This document shows positions 10,193 to 19,710 of a stretch of 64,000 bases of DNA, piece by piece (the first letter of the stretch is position 1; the number at the start of each line of letters is the position of its first letter). The position numbers and the translations under genes were made by a program. The DNA lies in the NCBI GenBank assembly GCA_003161255.1, contig PMOQ01000075.1, positions 47,042 to 111,041 of the forward strand. The letters are read 5' to 3'. The notes beneath the pieces were generated by a model, which was given only the letters and a program-made list of their open reading frames with translations, was not told the DNA's origin and did not search any database. The DNA comes from Acidimicrobiaceae bacterium (GTDB taxonomy: Bacteria; Actinomycetota; Acidimicrobiia; Acidimicrobiales; RAAP-2).

Positions 10193-10681
10193 TCACTCCG
10201 ATTTGCGTAAGGATTCCTCGGAGGCGCCGTGTTGTCCCACCCGTATCAGGACTGCGGCAACGTTCGCATGTAGCGCCATCGACTCCTGGTCTTGCACGAG
10301 CACTGTGAACAGCTGTGCCATCGAGATGATCCCAAGGGGAAAGTCAGCGACATCAAGGACGACGAGATGCCGAATGCCGAGGCTAATCATCATCGCCCCC
10401 GCAACGGCCGGGGTCGTCGACGCCGGCACCCAGTACGGATGACTTGTCGCGACGGTAGCGACCTCGTCATCTGCGCTGCACCTCGATACCCATGCGCAGG
10501 CAAGGTCGCGTTCGGTGACGATACGCAGCGGCGTTTCCCTCAGCAGTGCAGACGACACATGGCGCTCGGCCAAAAGCAGTGCGACCTCGGCCAACGTGTC
10601 CGCCTCCGAGACCACGGTTGGAGGATCGAGTGGCAAGTTCTCCAGGGTCTCCCTGAAACCAGCGGTCAACCACTCAGCCAT
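10193..10681 (-). CDS. CBS-domain protein
   Basis: PPTVVSEADTLAEVALLLAERHVSSALL...RIVTERDLACAW. Confidence 0.75.
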   Translation of the reverse strand: MAEWLTAGFRETLENLPLDPPTVVSEADTLAEVALLLAERHVSSALLRETPLRIVTERDLACAWVSRCSADDEVATVATSHPYWVPASTTPAVAGAMMISLGIRHLVVLDVADFPLGIISMAQLFTVLVQDQESMALHANVAAVLIRVGQHGASEESLRKSE

Positions 10682-10716
10682 ACCACCAGGTTGGTGCCAG
10701 CGCTACCTCACTGTTA

Positions 10717-10730
10717 GGGCCATTTGGCCC
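10717..10730. promoter_or_regulatory. DosR-box-like palindrome GGGCCATTTGGCCC
   Basis: ~35 bp upstream of the CBS gene start (10681, -). Confidence 0.65.
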
Positions 10731-10760
10731 AAGATTTCCTGGATGTCTAATTCCAAGGGG

Positions 10761-11227
10761 TCACCCGTGGTCGTAGGCGACGAGGGAGCGCAGCTTTTTC
10801 TGGCCGGCCGTTGTGGTTGTGCCAGATGGCAGCGGTCAACGCGAGGAGACGCTGCAGGACCCTGGTCATGACCCCACCAGGGGTCCGTCCTCCGTGGCGC
10901 GGGTCTTCAAGGTGGCGTTGACCGATTCGAGAGCTGGCACAGGGGCTTCAGCAATGGCGTCGTCGTCCGATGGTGCCCGGGGGCGGTCGCGGGACGAACC
11001 AGGGTGACGCCGCGCTCGTTGAGTTGGGTCTCGAACTCCTTGGACGCGTAGCCCTTGTCGGCCAGGATCGTCTGGCCGGGGCGCAACAGGCCCGGCTGGG
11101 ACTCGAAGAGCTTCCGGGCCACCTCGCGCTCTGGAGCTTGGGGTGGGCCAGGCAAAGGTGACCGGCAGCCCCGTTGGGGTGCATACGAGATGACAGTCGC
11201 TGTCGCCTTGATCAGCCCGAGAGCCAC
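10761..11227 (-). pseudogene. Decayed DDE transposase (IS982-like)
   Basis: PGQTILADKGYASKEFETQLNERGVTLVRP followed in broken frames by LESVNATLKTR and LRSLVAYDH-like ends. Confidence 0.65.
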
Positions 11228-11260
11228 CTGCTCGCTTCGCGGCCTCTTCGACTGTGCTCT

Positions 11261-11683
11261 TTACGACTGGGGTGATGCCAGCTCTTTGGCAATCGGCGAC
11301 ACGACAGCACCCAGCTCGAGGACCAAAGAGACGAGAAGGTCATCAACGGTGATGATCCCCGCCAAATCGGTGTCCTCGACGACCGGAAGCCGTCGCACGC
11401 CTGCCTCCCTGATCGTCCGGAAGGCCTGGAAGACATCCGCCGACCCTTGAATGGTGACGGGTGCTTCTGTCATGACTTCGCTGATCTCGGCATCCGACGA
11501 CCGGCCATCGCCGACTCCACGAATCGTGATGTCACGGTCGGTCACTATCCCGAGGAACTTGTCACCGCTCACCACGAGCAGTGACCCAACTCCATGATGA
11601 CCCATGAGCCGAGCCGCCTCCTCGAGCGTGCATTCGGGAGGCACGGTAACCGGAGCGCTCCGTAAGCATTCTCTTATCAACAT
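11261..11683 (-). CDS. Tandem CBS-domain protein
   Basis: MLIRECLRSAPVTVPPECTLEEAARLMGHHGVGSLLVVSGDKFLGIVTDRDITIRGVGDG. Confidence 0.85.
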   Translation of the reverse strand: MLIRECLRSAPVTVPPECTLEEAARLMGHHGVGSLLVVSGDKFLGIVTDRDITIRGVGDGRSSDAEISEVMTEAPVTIQGSADVFQAFRTIREAGVRRLPVVEDTDLAGIITVDDLLVSLVLELGAVVSPIAKELASPQS

Positions 11684-11840
11684 AAGACGCTGTTCCTTTC
11701 CTGCGTGACCTGTTCCATGCGTTGGCTGAGTCTGAGCGAGATTCGTTGCCGGGGTCACATTCGGCAGCGGTCACGACGCCTTGACCGCCTCGGCCGTCGA
11801 AGCGAACTTGGAACATACGGCACCTCGCGTGGACGGGGGA

Positions 11841-12848
11841 CTAGTCCGCCGTGCCGACCAGAACCGCGAGATCGGCGAGCCGACTTGAGTACCCCGACTC
11901 GTTGTCGTACCAACCGAGCACCTTGACCAAGTGACCGTGGGCCATCGTGAGTGCGGAGTCGAAGACGCACGAGGCAGGTGAGTTCACGATGTCGCTCGAC
12001 ACGAGGGGCTCTTCGGAATATTCGAGAAGCCCCGCGAGGCGACCAGATCGCGCCGCGGCGCGGTATGCCTCATTGATATCTCCGACGCTCGGTGTGGAGC
12101 GCAGCTGCGCGACAAGATCAGTGATCGATACGTCGGGCACCGGGACACGAAGTGCCAGGCCGTCGAGGTTGCCAGCCACATTCGGGAGGACGAGTCCGGT
12201 TGCCTTGGCCGCGCCGGTTGTGGTTGGCACAATGTTCATCGCCGCCCCTCGGGACCGTCGGGGGTCCTTGTTCAGCGCGTCGACGAGGCTCTGGTCGTCC
12301 GTGTAGGCGTGCACAGTGGTCATAAAGCCGTTTTCCAAGCCAAAGGCGTCATCGAGCACCTTTACGAGAGGGGCCAGGCAGTTTGTTGTGCATGAGGCAT
12401 TCGAGATGACGAAGTGCCGGGCCCGATCGAACGTATCCTCGTTCACTCCGATGACGAACGTCGCGTCAGGGTTGGTGGCGGGCGCGGAGATCACAACACG
12501 GGTCGCGCCAGCTTCAAGGTGTTCGGCTGCCCTCTCCCTTTTGGTGTATTTGCCGGTCGACTCGACGACGACATCGATCCCAAGCTCTTGCCACGGAAGA
12601 TGCTTAGCCTCGGGTTCCGAAAGCATCTTGATGCGGTGTTTTCCGACGATCATCGCATCGCCGTCAACGTGTACAGGCTCGGGGTATCGACCATGCACGG
12701 AGTCTCGGGCGAACAGTCGGGCGAGTGCCTCGGCGGCACCAAGGTCGTTGATCGCCACGACCTCGAGCCCAGGGTGAAAGGCCAGCGCCGAGCGCAGCAG
12801 AGACCGTCCGGTACGTCCGAATCCGTTGATCGCCAGTCGCACTGTCAT
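11841..12848 (-). CDS. gap: Glyceraldehyde-3-phosphate dehydrogenase, type I
   Basis: LAINGFGRTGRSLLR; active site SNASCTTNCLAPL; WYDNESGYSSRL. Confidence 0.96.
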   Translation of the reverse strand: MTVRLAINGFGRTGRSLLRSALAFHPGLEVVAINDLGAAEALARLFARDSVHGRYPEPVHVDGDAMIVGKHRIKMLSEPEAKHLPWQELGIDVVVESTGKYTKRERAAEHLEAGATRVVISAPATNPDATFVIGVNEDTFDRARHFVISNASCTTNCLAPLVKVLDDAFGLENGFMTTVHAYTDDQSLVDALNKDPRRSRGAAMNIVPTTTGAAKATGLVLPNVAGNLDGLALRVPVPDVSITDLVAQLRSTPSVGDINEAYRAAARSGRLAGLLEYSEEPLVSSDIVNSPASCVFDSALTMAHGHLVKVLGWYDNESGYSSRLADLAVLVGTAD

Positions 12849-12922
12849 GGCTCGCTCTTTCGTCCGACAAGATCGACTGATCTCACCCCCCTCATGGTGC
12901 CTCTCTCACCGTGCTCGGGATA

Positions 12923-12936
12923 GGGCCGAAGGTCAC
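12923..12936. promoter_or_regulatory. DosR-box-like palindrome GGGCCGAAGGTCAC
   Basis: ~74 bp upstream of gap (12848, -). Confidence 0.55.
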
Positions 12937-13119
12937 TCGGCGTCACATTCCGCTGGTTGCCAGGACGGACCTGCAAGAGAGCAAGGCGGAGTTGAGAGGT
13001 GACGCCCGACCTTGAGGATCTTGCACCCCGACCGGTGGCGAAGACAGGGAGCTAGGTGCACTCGGCGGAGGCCTCGGTGTCCGTCTGATTGCTTGAGTGG
13101 GTTCCCCTTCGGCGTCGGT

Positions 13120-14145
13120 TCACCAGCCGGTTCGGTTTTCCAGGACGGCGGCCCCGTTCACTCTGTCGCTCGCAAGGTCCTCGAGGGCCTGGTCGGCCTG
13201 GTCCATCGGGTAGGAGATGGCCGAGACCCGAATCGGGATCCGGGCTGCGATCTCCAGAAAGTCGTTGCCGTCACGACGGGTGTTGGCGGTGACGCTGCAG
13301 AGGGTGCGCTCCTCGAAGAGGTGCCGCTCGTAGTTCAAGGCTGGGATGTCGCTCAGGTGGATGCCGGCGATGGCCAGGACGCCACCGCGGTCAAGGGCGG
13401 CCAAGGCCGGCGGGACCAGCGTCCCGACCGGGGCGAAGAGGATGGCGGCGTCGAGGGGTTCGGGTGGTGGGTCTGCCTCGTGGCCGGCGCTTGTCGCCCC
13501 CAGTTCCAAGGCCAGCCGCTGGGCATCGACCGACCGGGTGAGCACATGGACCCGCGCCCCTTCGGCCAAGGCGACCTGGGCGGTGAGGTGAGCCGAACCG
13601 CCGAACCCGTAGATCCCGAGTCGCCCGCCCGGTGGAAGCTGAGAGCGGCGGAGGGCCCGGTAACCGATGATGCCTGCGCACAGCAGCGGTGCTGCCTCTT
13701 GGTCGGTGAAAGTGCCCGGGATGGCATAGGCAAAGCGCTCATCGACGACCACGTACTCGGCGTAACCACCGTCGAGGTCCCAGCCCGTGAACAGGGGCGC
13801 GATGCACAGGTTCTCTCGGCTGGCGGTGCAGAATCGGCACGTCCCACAGGTGCGGGCGAGCCACGGGACGGCTATCCGATCTCCCTCTTCGAAGCGGGAG
13901 CATGCCGGACCGATCTCATCGACGACGCCGACCACCTCATGGCCCGGTATGACGAGGTGCTCTTTGGGGGAGAGATCGCCCTCGGCGAGGTGCAGGTCGG
14001 TACGACAGACACCACACACACGGACGTGGACGCGCAGCTGTCCTCTACCTGGACGCGGAATGGGCCGCTCGATGCGCCTCAATGGCTTGCCGCCGATTGG
14101 TCCGGGAGCGTCCACCGCCCATGCGTGCATCATTCCTGGTGTCAT
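13120..14145 (-). CDS. Zinc-binding alcohol dehydrogenase
   Basis: VRVCGVCRTDLHLAEGDL, GHEVVGVVDEIGPAC, CGTCRFCTASRENLC. Confidence 0.9.
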   Translation of the reverse strand: MTPGMMHAWAVDAPGPIGGKPLRRIERPIPRPGRGQLRVHVRVCGVCRTDLHLAEGDLSPKEHLVIPGHEVVGVVDEIGPACSRFEEGDRIAVPWLARTCGTCRFCTASRENLCIAPLFTGWDLDGGYAEYVVVDERFAYAIPGTFTDQEAAPLLCAGIIGYRALRRSQLPPGGRLGIYGFGGSAHLTAQVALAEGARVHVLTRSVDAQRLALELGATSAGHEADPPPEPLDAAILFAPVGTLVPPALAALDRGGVLAIAGIHLSDIPALNYERHLFEERTLCSVTANTRRDGNDFLEIAARIPIRVSAISYPMDQADQALEDLASDRVNGAAVLENRTGW

Positions 14146-14332
14146 CCGCGAAACCCCGATCGATTCTCAGTCCTCGACTATGACGCGAACGGCCGGCACG
14201 CCGAGATCGGCCTCTAGGCACACGCCCTGTCCTCGGTTCGCGACCGTCAGTGGGTCGGGGTTGCTGAGCCCTGTTGGCTCGTCATCTCGACCACCTCCAG
14301 GTGACGGTACGCCGATCACCCGTCGTCGGGCA

Positions 14333-14346
14333 GGGTCGAATGCCCC
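14333..14346. promoter_or_regulatory. DosR-box-like palindrome GGGTCGAATGCCCC
   Basis: In the divergent ADH/HAD-GH65 spacer; ~64 bp upstream of GTG 14411. Confidence 0.55.
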
Positions 14347-14410
14347 GATCTTGAGCTCCGAATGACCATTGCCCCTAGCGGTCCGGCCCGACGGTTGGGA
14401 CGATGGGGGA

Positions 14411-17401
14411 GTGAGCCCGCGTCGATACCGTGCCCCGGAGGTTCCCGACTCGACCTTCGAGGCGGTCATCTTCGACTGGGACGGCACCGCGGTCCCAGAC
14501 CGGCAAGCCGACGCAACGGCGGTACGCGGTCGGGTCGAGGGGCTCTGTAGGGCGGGGGTACACGTGTTCGTCGTGAGCGGCACGCATGTCGAGAACATCG
14601 ACGGCCAGCTCGAGGCCAGGCCACGGGGTCCGGGACAACTGTACCTGTGCTGCAACCGGGGCTCCGAGGTCTTCGAGGTCACCGGAAAGGGTCCAGTTCT
14701 CGTGTCCCGGCGCGTCGCCAGTACCGACGAAGACCGAGCGCTCGACCGGGCGGCCGAGGGGACCGTTGAGCGGCTCCGGACGCGAGGTTTGGAAGCCAAA
14801 GTGGTGACCCAGCGGCTCAATCGCCGCAAGATCGATCTCATCCCCCTTCCGGAATTGGCCGATCCCAAGAAGGCGGACATCGACTTGCTCGCCGATGCGG
14901 TCAGCGCTCGGCTGGCCACGGCCGGGATCGCGGACCTGGCCGAGGTGGTCGCCCTCGCCGGCGACGCCGCGCGCGCGGGCGGGTTGGTCGACCCGCGGAT
15001 CACGAGCGACGTGAAGCACGTGGAGATCGGGCTGACCGACAAATCGGACTCAGCCCGGTTCGCGGCCAGCTGGCTGGCCGCGCGAGGCGTCACCGGTGCG
15101 CTGGTACTGATCGGGGGTGACGAGCTCGGACCCATCGGTGGGGTGGCCGGAAGCGATTCGATGATGTTGGTGGACGCTTTCGCTCGTGCCACGGTGGTGT
15201 CGGTGGGGATCGAGCCTGGTGGCGTCCCCACTCCGGTGGTGCACCTGGGCGGCGGCCCAGCCCGTTTCGCGGAGCTGCTCGACGGCCAGCTCGGACGCCG
15301 AGCCGGCCACCGGGTACCCCAGATCGACCCGGACCCAGCCTGGGTCGTCGCGCTGCCCAACGTCCAGGCCAAGGAACGAGTCGCCGAGGCGCTCGGCACT
15401 CTCGGCAACGGCTTCGCCGCGACGCGAGGCTCCCGGGAAGAGGACGGACCCGGGACCTCGCCGCTCTTCCTGGTGAGTGGGGTCTACACCGAGGACAACC
15501 GCTTGGTCCCCGGGCCGACCTGGACCGGCCTCGAACTGGAAAGCGGTCACGACCGATCCACCGAGCGCCGGTTGCTCGACCTGCGTACCGGTGTCCTGGT
15601 CCGTTCCGGGAACGACGGAAAGGGGCTGCGGTCCATGCGCTTTGTCTCCGCCGCCTCGCCTCACGCCATGGCTTTGCGAGCCGAGGCGGTCGAGCCCTGC
15701 CTTGAGCCCGGCGACCCGCTGCGGCCGCCCGGAGACACCGTGGACTTCGAACGAGAAGACCGAGGTGAGGTGCGCATGGCCCGGACGGGTCAGAGCGGTC
15801 ACGAGATCGCAGTGGCCACCCGCGAACGCGTTGGGACTGTGGCCGGCCGGCGGGTGGTCGAACGGATGGCCGCTTGGGCCGCTGGCTCTGGCCAGAAGAG
15901 CTTCGACGACGCTGAACGGCAGCTCCTGGAGGTCGAAGCGATGGGCTTCGACCAACTGCTGGCCGGGCACAGAGAAGCGTGGACGGGCCGGTGGACAGAC
16001 GCACAGGTAGTGATCGATGGGGACCCCGAGGCCGAACTGGCGGCGCGGTTCAGTCTGTTCCACCTCCTGTCGGCGGCCTCCGACACCGGGGAGAGTGCGG
16101 TTGGGGCCCGCGGATTGACCGGCGACGCCTACGCGGGACATGTCTTTTGGGACGCCGACGTCTTCGTGTTGCCGGCGCTGGCGGCCATCCGGCCAGCGGC
16201 GGCGCGGGCAATGCTCGAATACCGCATCCGCCGCCTCCCTGCAGCCCGGGCCACCGCCATCGGCCTGGGATTGCAAGGGGCCCGCTTCCCCTGGGAGTCG
16301 GCCGGTGACGGGAGCGACGTCACGCCCCGTCAAGTGATCGGACTTCACGGCGAGATCATCCCGATCACCACCGGCCCCCACGAAGAACACATCGTGGCTG
16401 ACATTGCCTGGTCGGCGGCGCGCTACGCGGCGTGGACGGGGGACGAGCACTTCCTGGCCGGAGCTGGACGCGACCTGCTCGTCGACACCGCCCGCTACTG
16501 GTCCAGCCGAATTCGGACCGATGCGGAGGGCCGTGGCCACCTCTTCGGGGTCGAGGGCCCCGACGAGTACCACGAGGTGGTCGACGACAACGCGTACACC
16601 AACGTTATGGCCCGTTGGAATTTGTCCCAAGGCGCGAAGTTCCTCGCGAAGACCGACCCCGCCTCCCCGGAGGCCCGCCGGTGGCTCATCCAGGCCGAGG
16701 GGTTGGTCGACGGGTGGAACTCCGAGCGGGGTCTCTACGAGCAGTTCGCGGGGTACTTCGACTTGGAGCCGCTGCTCATGTCCGATGTTGCCGCGCCGCC
16801 GGTCGCAGTCGACGTGCTGCTCGGTCCGGGGCGGGTGGCCGGCTCTCAGCTCATCAAACAGGCCGACGTGATGATGCTCCATCACCTGGTGCCAGAAGAG
16901 GTGGTGGCCGGGTCGCTCGGCCCGTGCCTCGCCTTCTATGAGCCTCGGACCGCGCACGGCAGCTCGCTGTCCCCGGCCGTCTCGGCTTCCCTGCTCGCCC
17001 GTTCCGGTCAGCCCGAGCGGGCCCTTGAGCTGTTCCGGATGGCCGCCCACCTCGACCTCGACGATCTCACCGACACCACGGCCGGCGGCCTCCATCTGGC
17101 CACCATGGGCGGGGTGTGGCAAGCCCTGGCATACGGGTTCCTCGGTCTACGCGCCGAAGGCTCCCACGCCCCGCGGGTCAACCTGGAAGTCGACCCCTGC
17201 CTCCCCGGAGCGTGGTCCGCCCTCGGGCTCACCTTCGTTTTTCGAGGACACCCGATTGGCGTCCACGCCGATCACGAGCGGGTCGGGATCACCTGCGAGA
17301 AGCCGCTCCTCGTGCGCGTGGCCAATGGAGCACCGAAGCGATGCGAGCCACCCGGCGCCACCTTCTCCTTGACGTCACGGCGCAACGAAAGGACACCATG
17401 A
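14411..17401 (+). CDS. HAD (trehalose-phosphatase/OtsB-like) domain fused to GH65 glycoside phosphorylase
   Basis: FEAVIFDWDGTAVPDRQADATAVRGRVE...; KHVEIGLTDKSD; GH65 GVEGPDEYHEVVDDNAYTNVMARW, KQADVMMLHHL, RTAHGSSLSPAVSA. Confidence 0.85.
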   Translation: MSPRRYRAPEVPDSTFEAVIFDWDGTAVPDRQADATAVRGRVEGLCRAGVHVFVVSGTHVENIDGQLEARPRGPGQLYLCCNRGSEVFEVTGKGPVLVSRRVASTDEDRALDRAAEGTVERLRTRGLEAKVVTQRLNRRKIDLIPLPELADPKKADIDLLADAVSARLATAGIADLAEVVALAGDAARAGGLVDPRITSDVKHVEIGLTDKSDSARFAASWLAARGVTGALVLIGGDELGPIGGVAGSDSMMLVDAFARATVVSVGIEPGGVPTPVVHLGGGPARFAELLDGQLGRRAGHRVPQIDPDPAWVVALPNVQAKERVAEALGTLGNGFAATRGSREEDGPGTSPLFLVSGVYTEDNRLVPGPTWTGLELESGHDRSTERRLLDLRTGVLVRSGNDGKGLRSMRFVSAASPHAMALRAEAVEPCLEPGDPLRPPGDTVDFEREDRGEVRMARTGQSGHEIAVATRERVGTVAGRRVVERMAAWAAGSGQKSFDDAERQLLEVEAMGFDQLLAGHREAWTGRWTDAQVVIDGDPEAELAARFSLFHLLSAASDTGESAVGARGLTGDAYAGHVFWDADVFVLPALAAIRPAAARAMLEYRIRRLPAARATAIGLGLQGARFPWESAGDGSDVTPRQVIGLHGEIIPITTGPHEEHIVADIAWSAARYAAWTGDEHFLAGAGRDLLVDTARYWSSRIRTDAEGRGHLFGVEGPDEYHEVVDDNAYTNVMARWNLSQGAKFLAKTDPASPEARRWLIQAEGLVDGWNSERGLYEQFAGYFDLEPLLMSDVAAPPVAVDVLLGPGRVAGSQLIKQADVMMLHHLVPEEVVAGSLGPCLAFYEPRTAHGSSLSPAVSASLLARSGQPERALELFRMAAHLDLDDLTDTTAGGLHLATMGGVWQALAYGFLGLRAEGSHAPRVNLEVDPCLPGAWSALGLTFVFRGHPIGVHADHERVGITCEKPLLVRVANGAPKRCEPPGATFSLTSRRNERTP

Positions 17402-18165
17402 TGACCATCGTCCTCGCCGCGCTCGACACCACCGCGGCCGCCCGGCCGGTGCTCGAGACGGCTTTGCGGTTTGGCCAGCTGATCGGATCCGACGTGCAGG
17501 CGGTCCACGTCGGTGGAGGCCGGTTCGAATCGATCGAAACACCCGAGTCGTTGGCCGCTCGGAGCGAAGTGCCGTTCCGGGTGCTCGAAGGCCCGGTGGA
17601 ATCTGCCCTACGCGCCGCGCTCGGGGCCCCAGAGGTGCTCGCCGCTGTCATCGGTGCCCGAGCCACCCCCGGCGGCCGCCGGCCGGTCGGCCGGACCGCA
17701 CACCACATTCTCGAGCACACCGATAAGCCGGTTGTGATCGTGCCTCCTGACGCGATCGTTCCCAGCTCGTTCCGGCGAATCCTGGTACCCCTTGAAGGCA
17801 CCGAAGCATCCTCCCGGCCGATACTCGAACGACTGTGGCCGGTGCTGGCCGCCGACGTCGAGCTGGTCGTCCTCCACGTTTTCACCGACGTGACCCGGCC
17901 CGCCATGGTGGATCGCCCCGTGCGCGACTTCGAGCTCCTGGGAAGGGAGTTCCTCACCCGCCACTTCCCCAAAGCGACCGGCATCGAACTCCGACCGGGC
18001 CCAGTGGCCACACGGGTGGCCGAGGTGTGCGGAGAGCAGGGTAGCGACCTGATCGTCTTGAGCTGGTCGCAGGACAGCTCGGCCGGCCGGGCCCACGTCA
18101 TCGGAGAGGTCCTCGGGGCCTCGTCGGTGCCGGTGCTCCTCCTTCCTGTCACGCCCCCGAAATAG
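17398..18165 (+). CDS. Universal stress protein family (two USP-like halves)
   Basis: MTIVLAALDTTAAARPVLETALRFGQLIGSDVQAVHV...; start overlaps the GH65 stop (ATGA). Confidence 0.7.
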   Translation: MMTIVLAALDTTAAARPVLETALRFGQLIGSDVQAVHVGGGRFESIETPESLAARSEVPFRVLEGPVESALRAALGAPEVLAAVIGARATPGGRRPVGRTAHHILEHTDKPVVIVPPDAIVPSSFRRILVPLEGTEASSRPILERLWPVLAADVELVVLHVFTDVTRPAMVDRPVRDFELLGREFLTRHFPKATGIELRPGPVATRVAEVCGEQGSDLIVLSWSQDSSAGRAHVIGEVLGASSVPVLLLPVTPPK

Positions 18166-18291
18166 CAGTCCCGATCAAGGCTTCCTCGCCCAAGCAGAGA
18201 CCGATGCCGGTGCCGGAGAGGAGCGGCTGAAGAACGCCATCCGCGCTGGGTTCGAACTCGAACAACGTCCCCGGAGCGCCGTCGGCACACA

Positions 18292-18305
18292 GGGACCAAC
18301 GGCCC
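18292..18305. promoter_or_regulatory. DosR-box-like palindrome GGGACCAACGGCCC
   Basis: ~63 bp upstream of the GT start at 18369. Confidence 0.55.
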
Positions 18306-18368
18306 TACTGCCCTCGGCGCACCTGGTCCATGGTGGTGAGAGAGCACCGAGGCATCGAGAGGGAGACA

Positions 18369-19499
18369 ATGACCATGTTGCGCGACGACGCCGCACCGGG
18401 GTTGTCCGGGCCGCGTCAGTCGAAGGGCAATCGGTTGCGGATCGGCATGGTCGCCCCCGTCTGGCTGCCGGTGCCGCCCCCCGGCTACGGCGGAACCGAG
18501 CGGGTGGTGGCAGTGCTCGTCGAGGGCTTGATCGAAAGCGGCCACGACGTCACGCTGTTCGCCGCCGCGGGTTCGGTGACGAGCGCCCACCTGGTGACCC
18601 CGCTCGCTGCACCTCCTCCGCTCGGGGACCCCAGCTCAGTCTCCGACGACCTGTTTCACACCACCACCGCCTTCTTACATGCCGGCGAGTTCGACATCGT
18701 CCACGACCATTCGGGAATGGGGCCGGCTCTCGGGGCCATGATCACCGGGCGGATTCCGGTCGTTCACACCCTGCATGGTCCGTGGACTGCGCTCAGCCGG
18801 CGGTTCTTTGGCTTGGTGCACGATCGGGTGCACATGGTCGCCATCAGCCACGCGCAGCAGGCCGCCAACCCACACTTGCACTACGCAGGGATGGTCCACA
18901 ATGGCATCGACCTCACCATCCACCCATTCCACCCCGTCAAAGAGGACTTCTTGGTCTTCGTGGGTCGGATCAGCCCCGAGAAGCGTCCCGAGGTCGCAGT
19001 CGAGGTGGCCCGGGACGCAAAGCTTCCCCTGGTGATGATCGTCAAGCGGCACGAACCCGCCGAGCGCGCGTACTGGGATGAGATCGTTGCCCCACTTCTT
19101 GGCGACGACGTGGTGGTCCTCGACGAGCCACCCCAGGCGGTGAAGGCTGACCTGCTGGGGCGGGCTCGGGCGCTGCTATTCCCCATCGACTGGCCCGAGC
19201 CCTTCGGTCTCGTCATGGTCGAGGCGATGGCCTGTGGCACCCCAGTCCTCGCGTGCCCGCTTGGCGCAGTGCCAGAAGTGGTGACTGACGGTGTCACCGG
19301 GTTCCTCTGCTCCACGCCCGACGAGATGGTCGACGCCGCAGCAGCCGCCACCGAGCTCAAACCTGAGGATTGCCGGGCCCGCGTCGAGGAGTACTTCTCG
19401 GCGTCGGCGATGGCGACCGGCTACGAACGCGTGTACCGAGCCGCACTTGCAAGTGTTGACATGGATGGCACCGAGGAGGTCTTGGAACATTCGCCGTAG
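18369..19499 (+). CDS. GT4-type glycosyltransferase
   Basis: PPPGYGGTERVVAVLVEGL; VHNGIDL; FVGRISPEKRPEVAVEVA; EPFGLVMVEAMACGTPVLA. Confidence 0.9.
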   Translation: MTMLRDDAAPGLSGPRQSKGNRLRIGMVAPVWLPVPPPGYGGTERVVAVLVEGLIESGHDVTLFAAAGSVTSAHLVTPLAAPPPLGDPSSVSDDLFHTTTAFLHAGEFDIVHDHSGMGPALGAMITGRIPVVHTLHGPWTALSRRFFGLVHDRVHMVAISHAQQAANPHLHYAGMVHNGIDLTIHPFHPVKEDFLVFVGRISPEKRPEVAVEVARDAKLPLVMIVKRHEPAERAYWDEIVAPLLGDDVVVLDEPPQAVKADLLGRARALLFPIDWPEPFGLVMVEAMACGTPVLACPLGAVPEVVTDGVTGFLCSTPDEMVDAAAAATELKPEDCRARVEEYFSASAMATGYERVYRAALASVDMDGTEEVLEHSP

Positions 19500-19646
19500 C
19501 TTCAACTGACATGACGAGTCTTTTGCCCAACCGGGGCGGGCCGCCGTCTGGGGGGCCTGAGCGGGCGAAAAGCCGGGCCGCTCACTCGTCACCGTGACCT
19601 GATCGAGTTCGTCCCGATCGCGCCATGCAGGACGAGATCGGATCTT

Positions 19647-19660
19647 GGGCCCTTTGACCC
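19647..19660. promoter_or_regulatory. DosR-box-like palindrome GGGCCCTTTGACCC
   Basis: ~50 bp upstream of ATG 19711. Confidence 0.55.
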
Positions 19661-19710
19661 TGGTGGTCCGGCCCTCAAGCAGCAACGATCGAAGTGGCGA
19701 GGAGGTGGCG

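Noticed and set aside
13012-14217. 401-aa plus-strand ORF opposite the second alcohol dehydrogenase
   Set aside because: The minus strand has clear zinc-ADH motifs; the plus translation shows no family signature.
15050-17122. 690-aa minus-strand ORF inside the HAD-GH65 gene
   Set aside because: Antisense GC artefact; the plus strand encodes conserved GH65 motifs.
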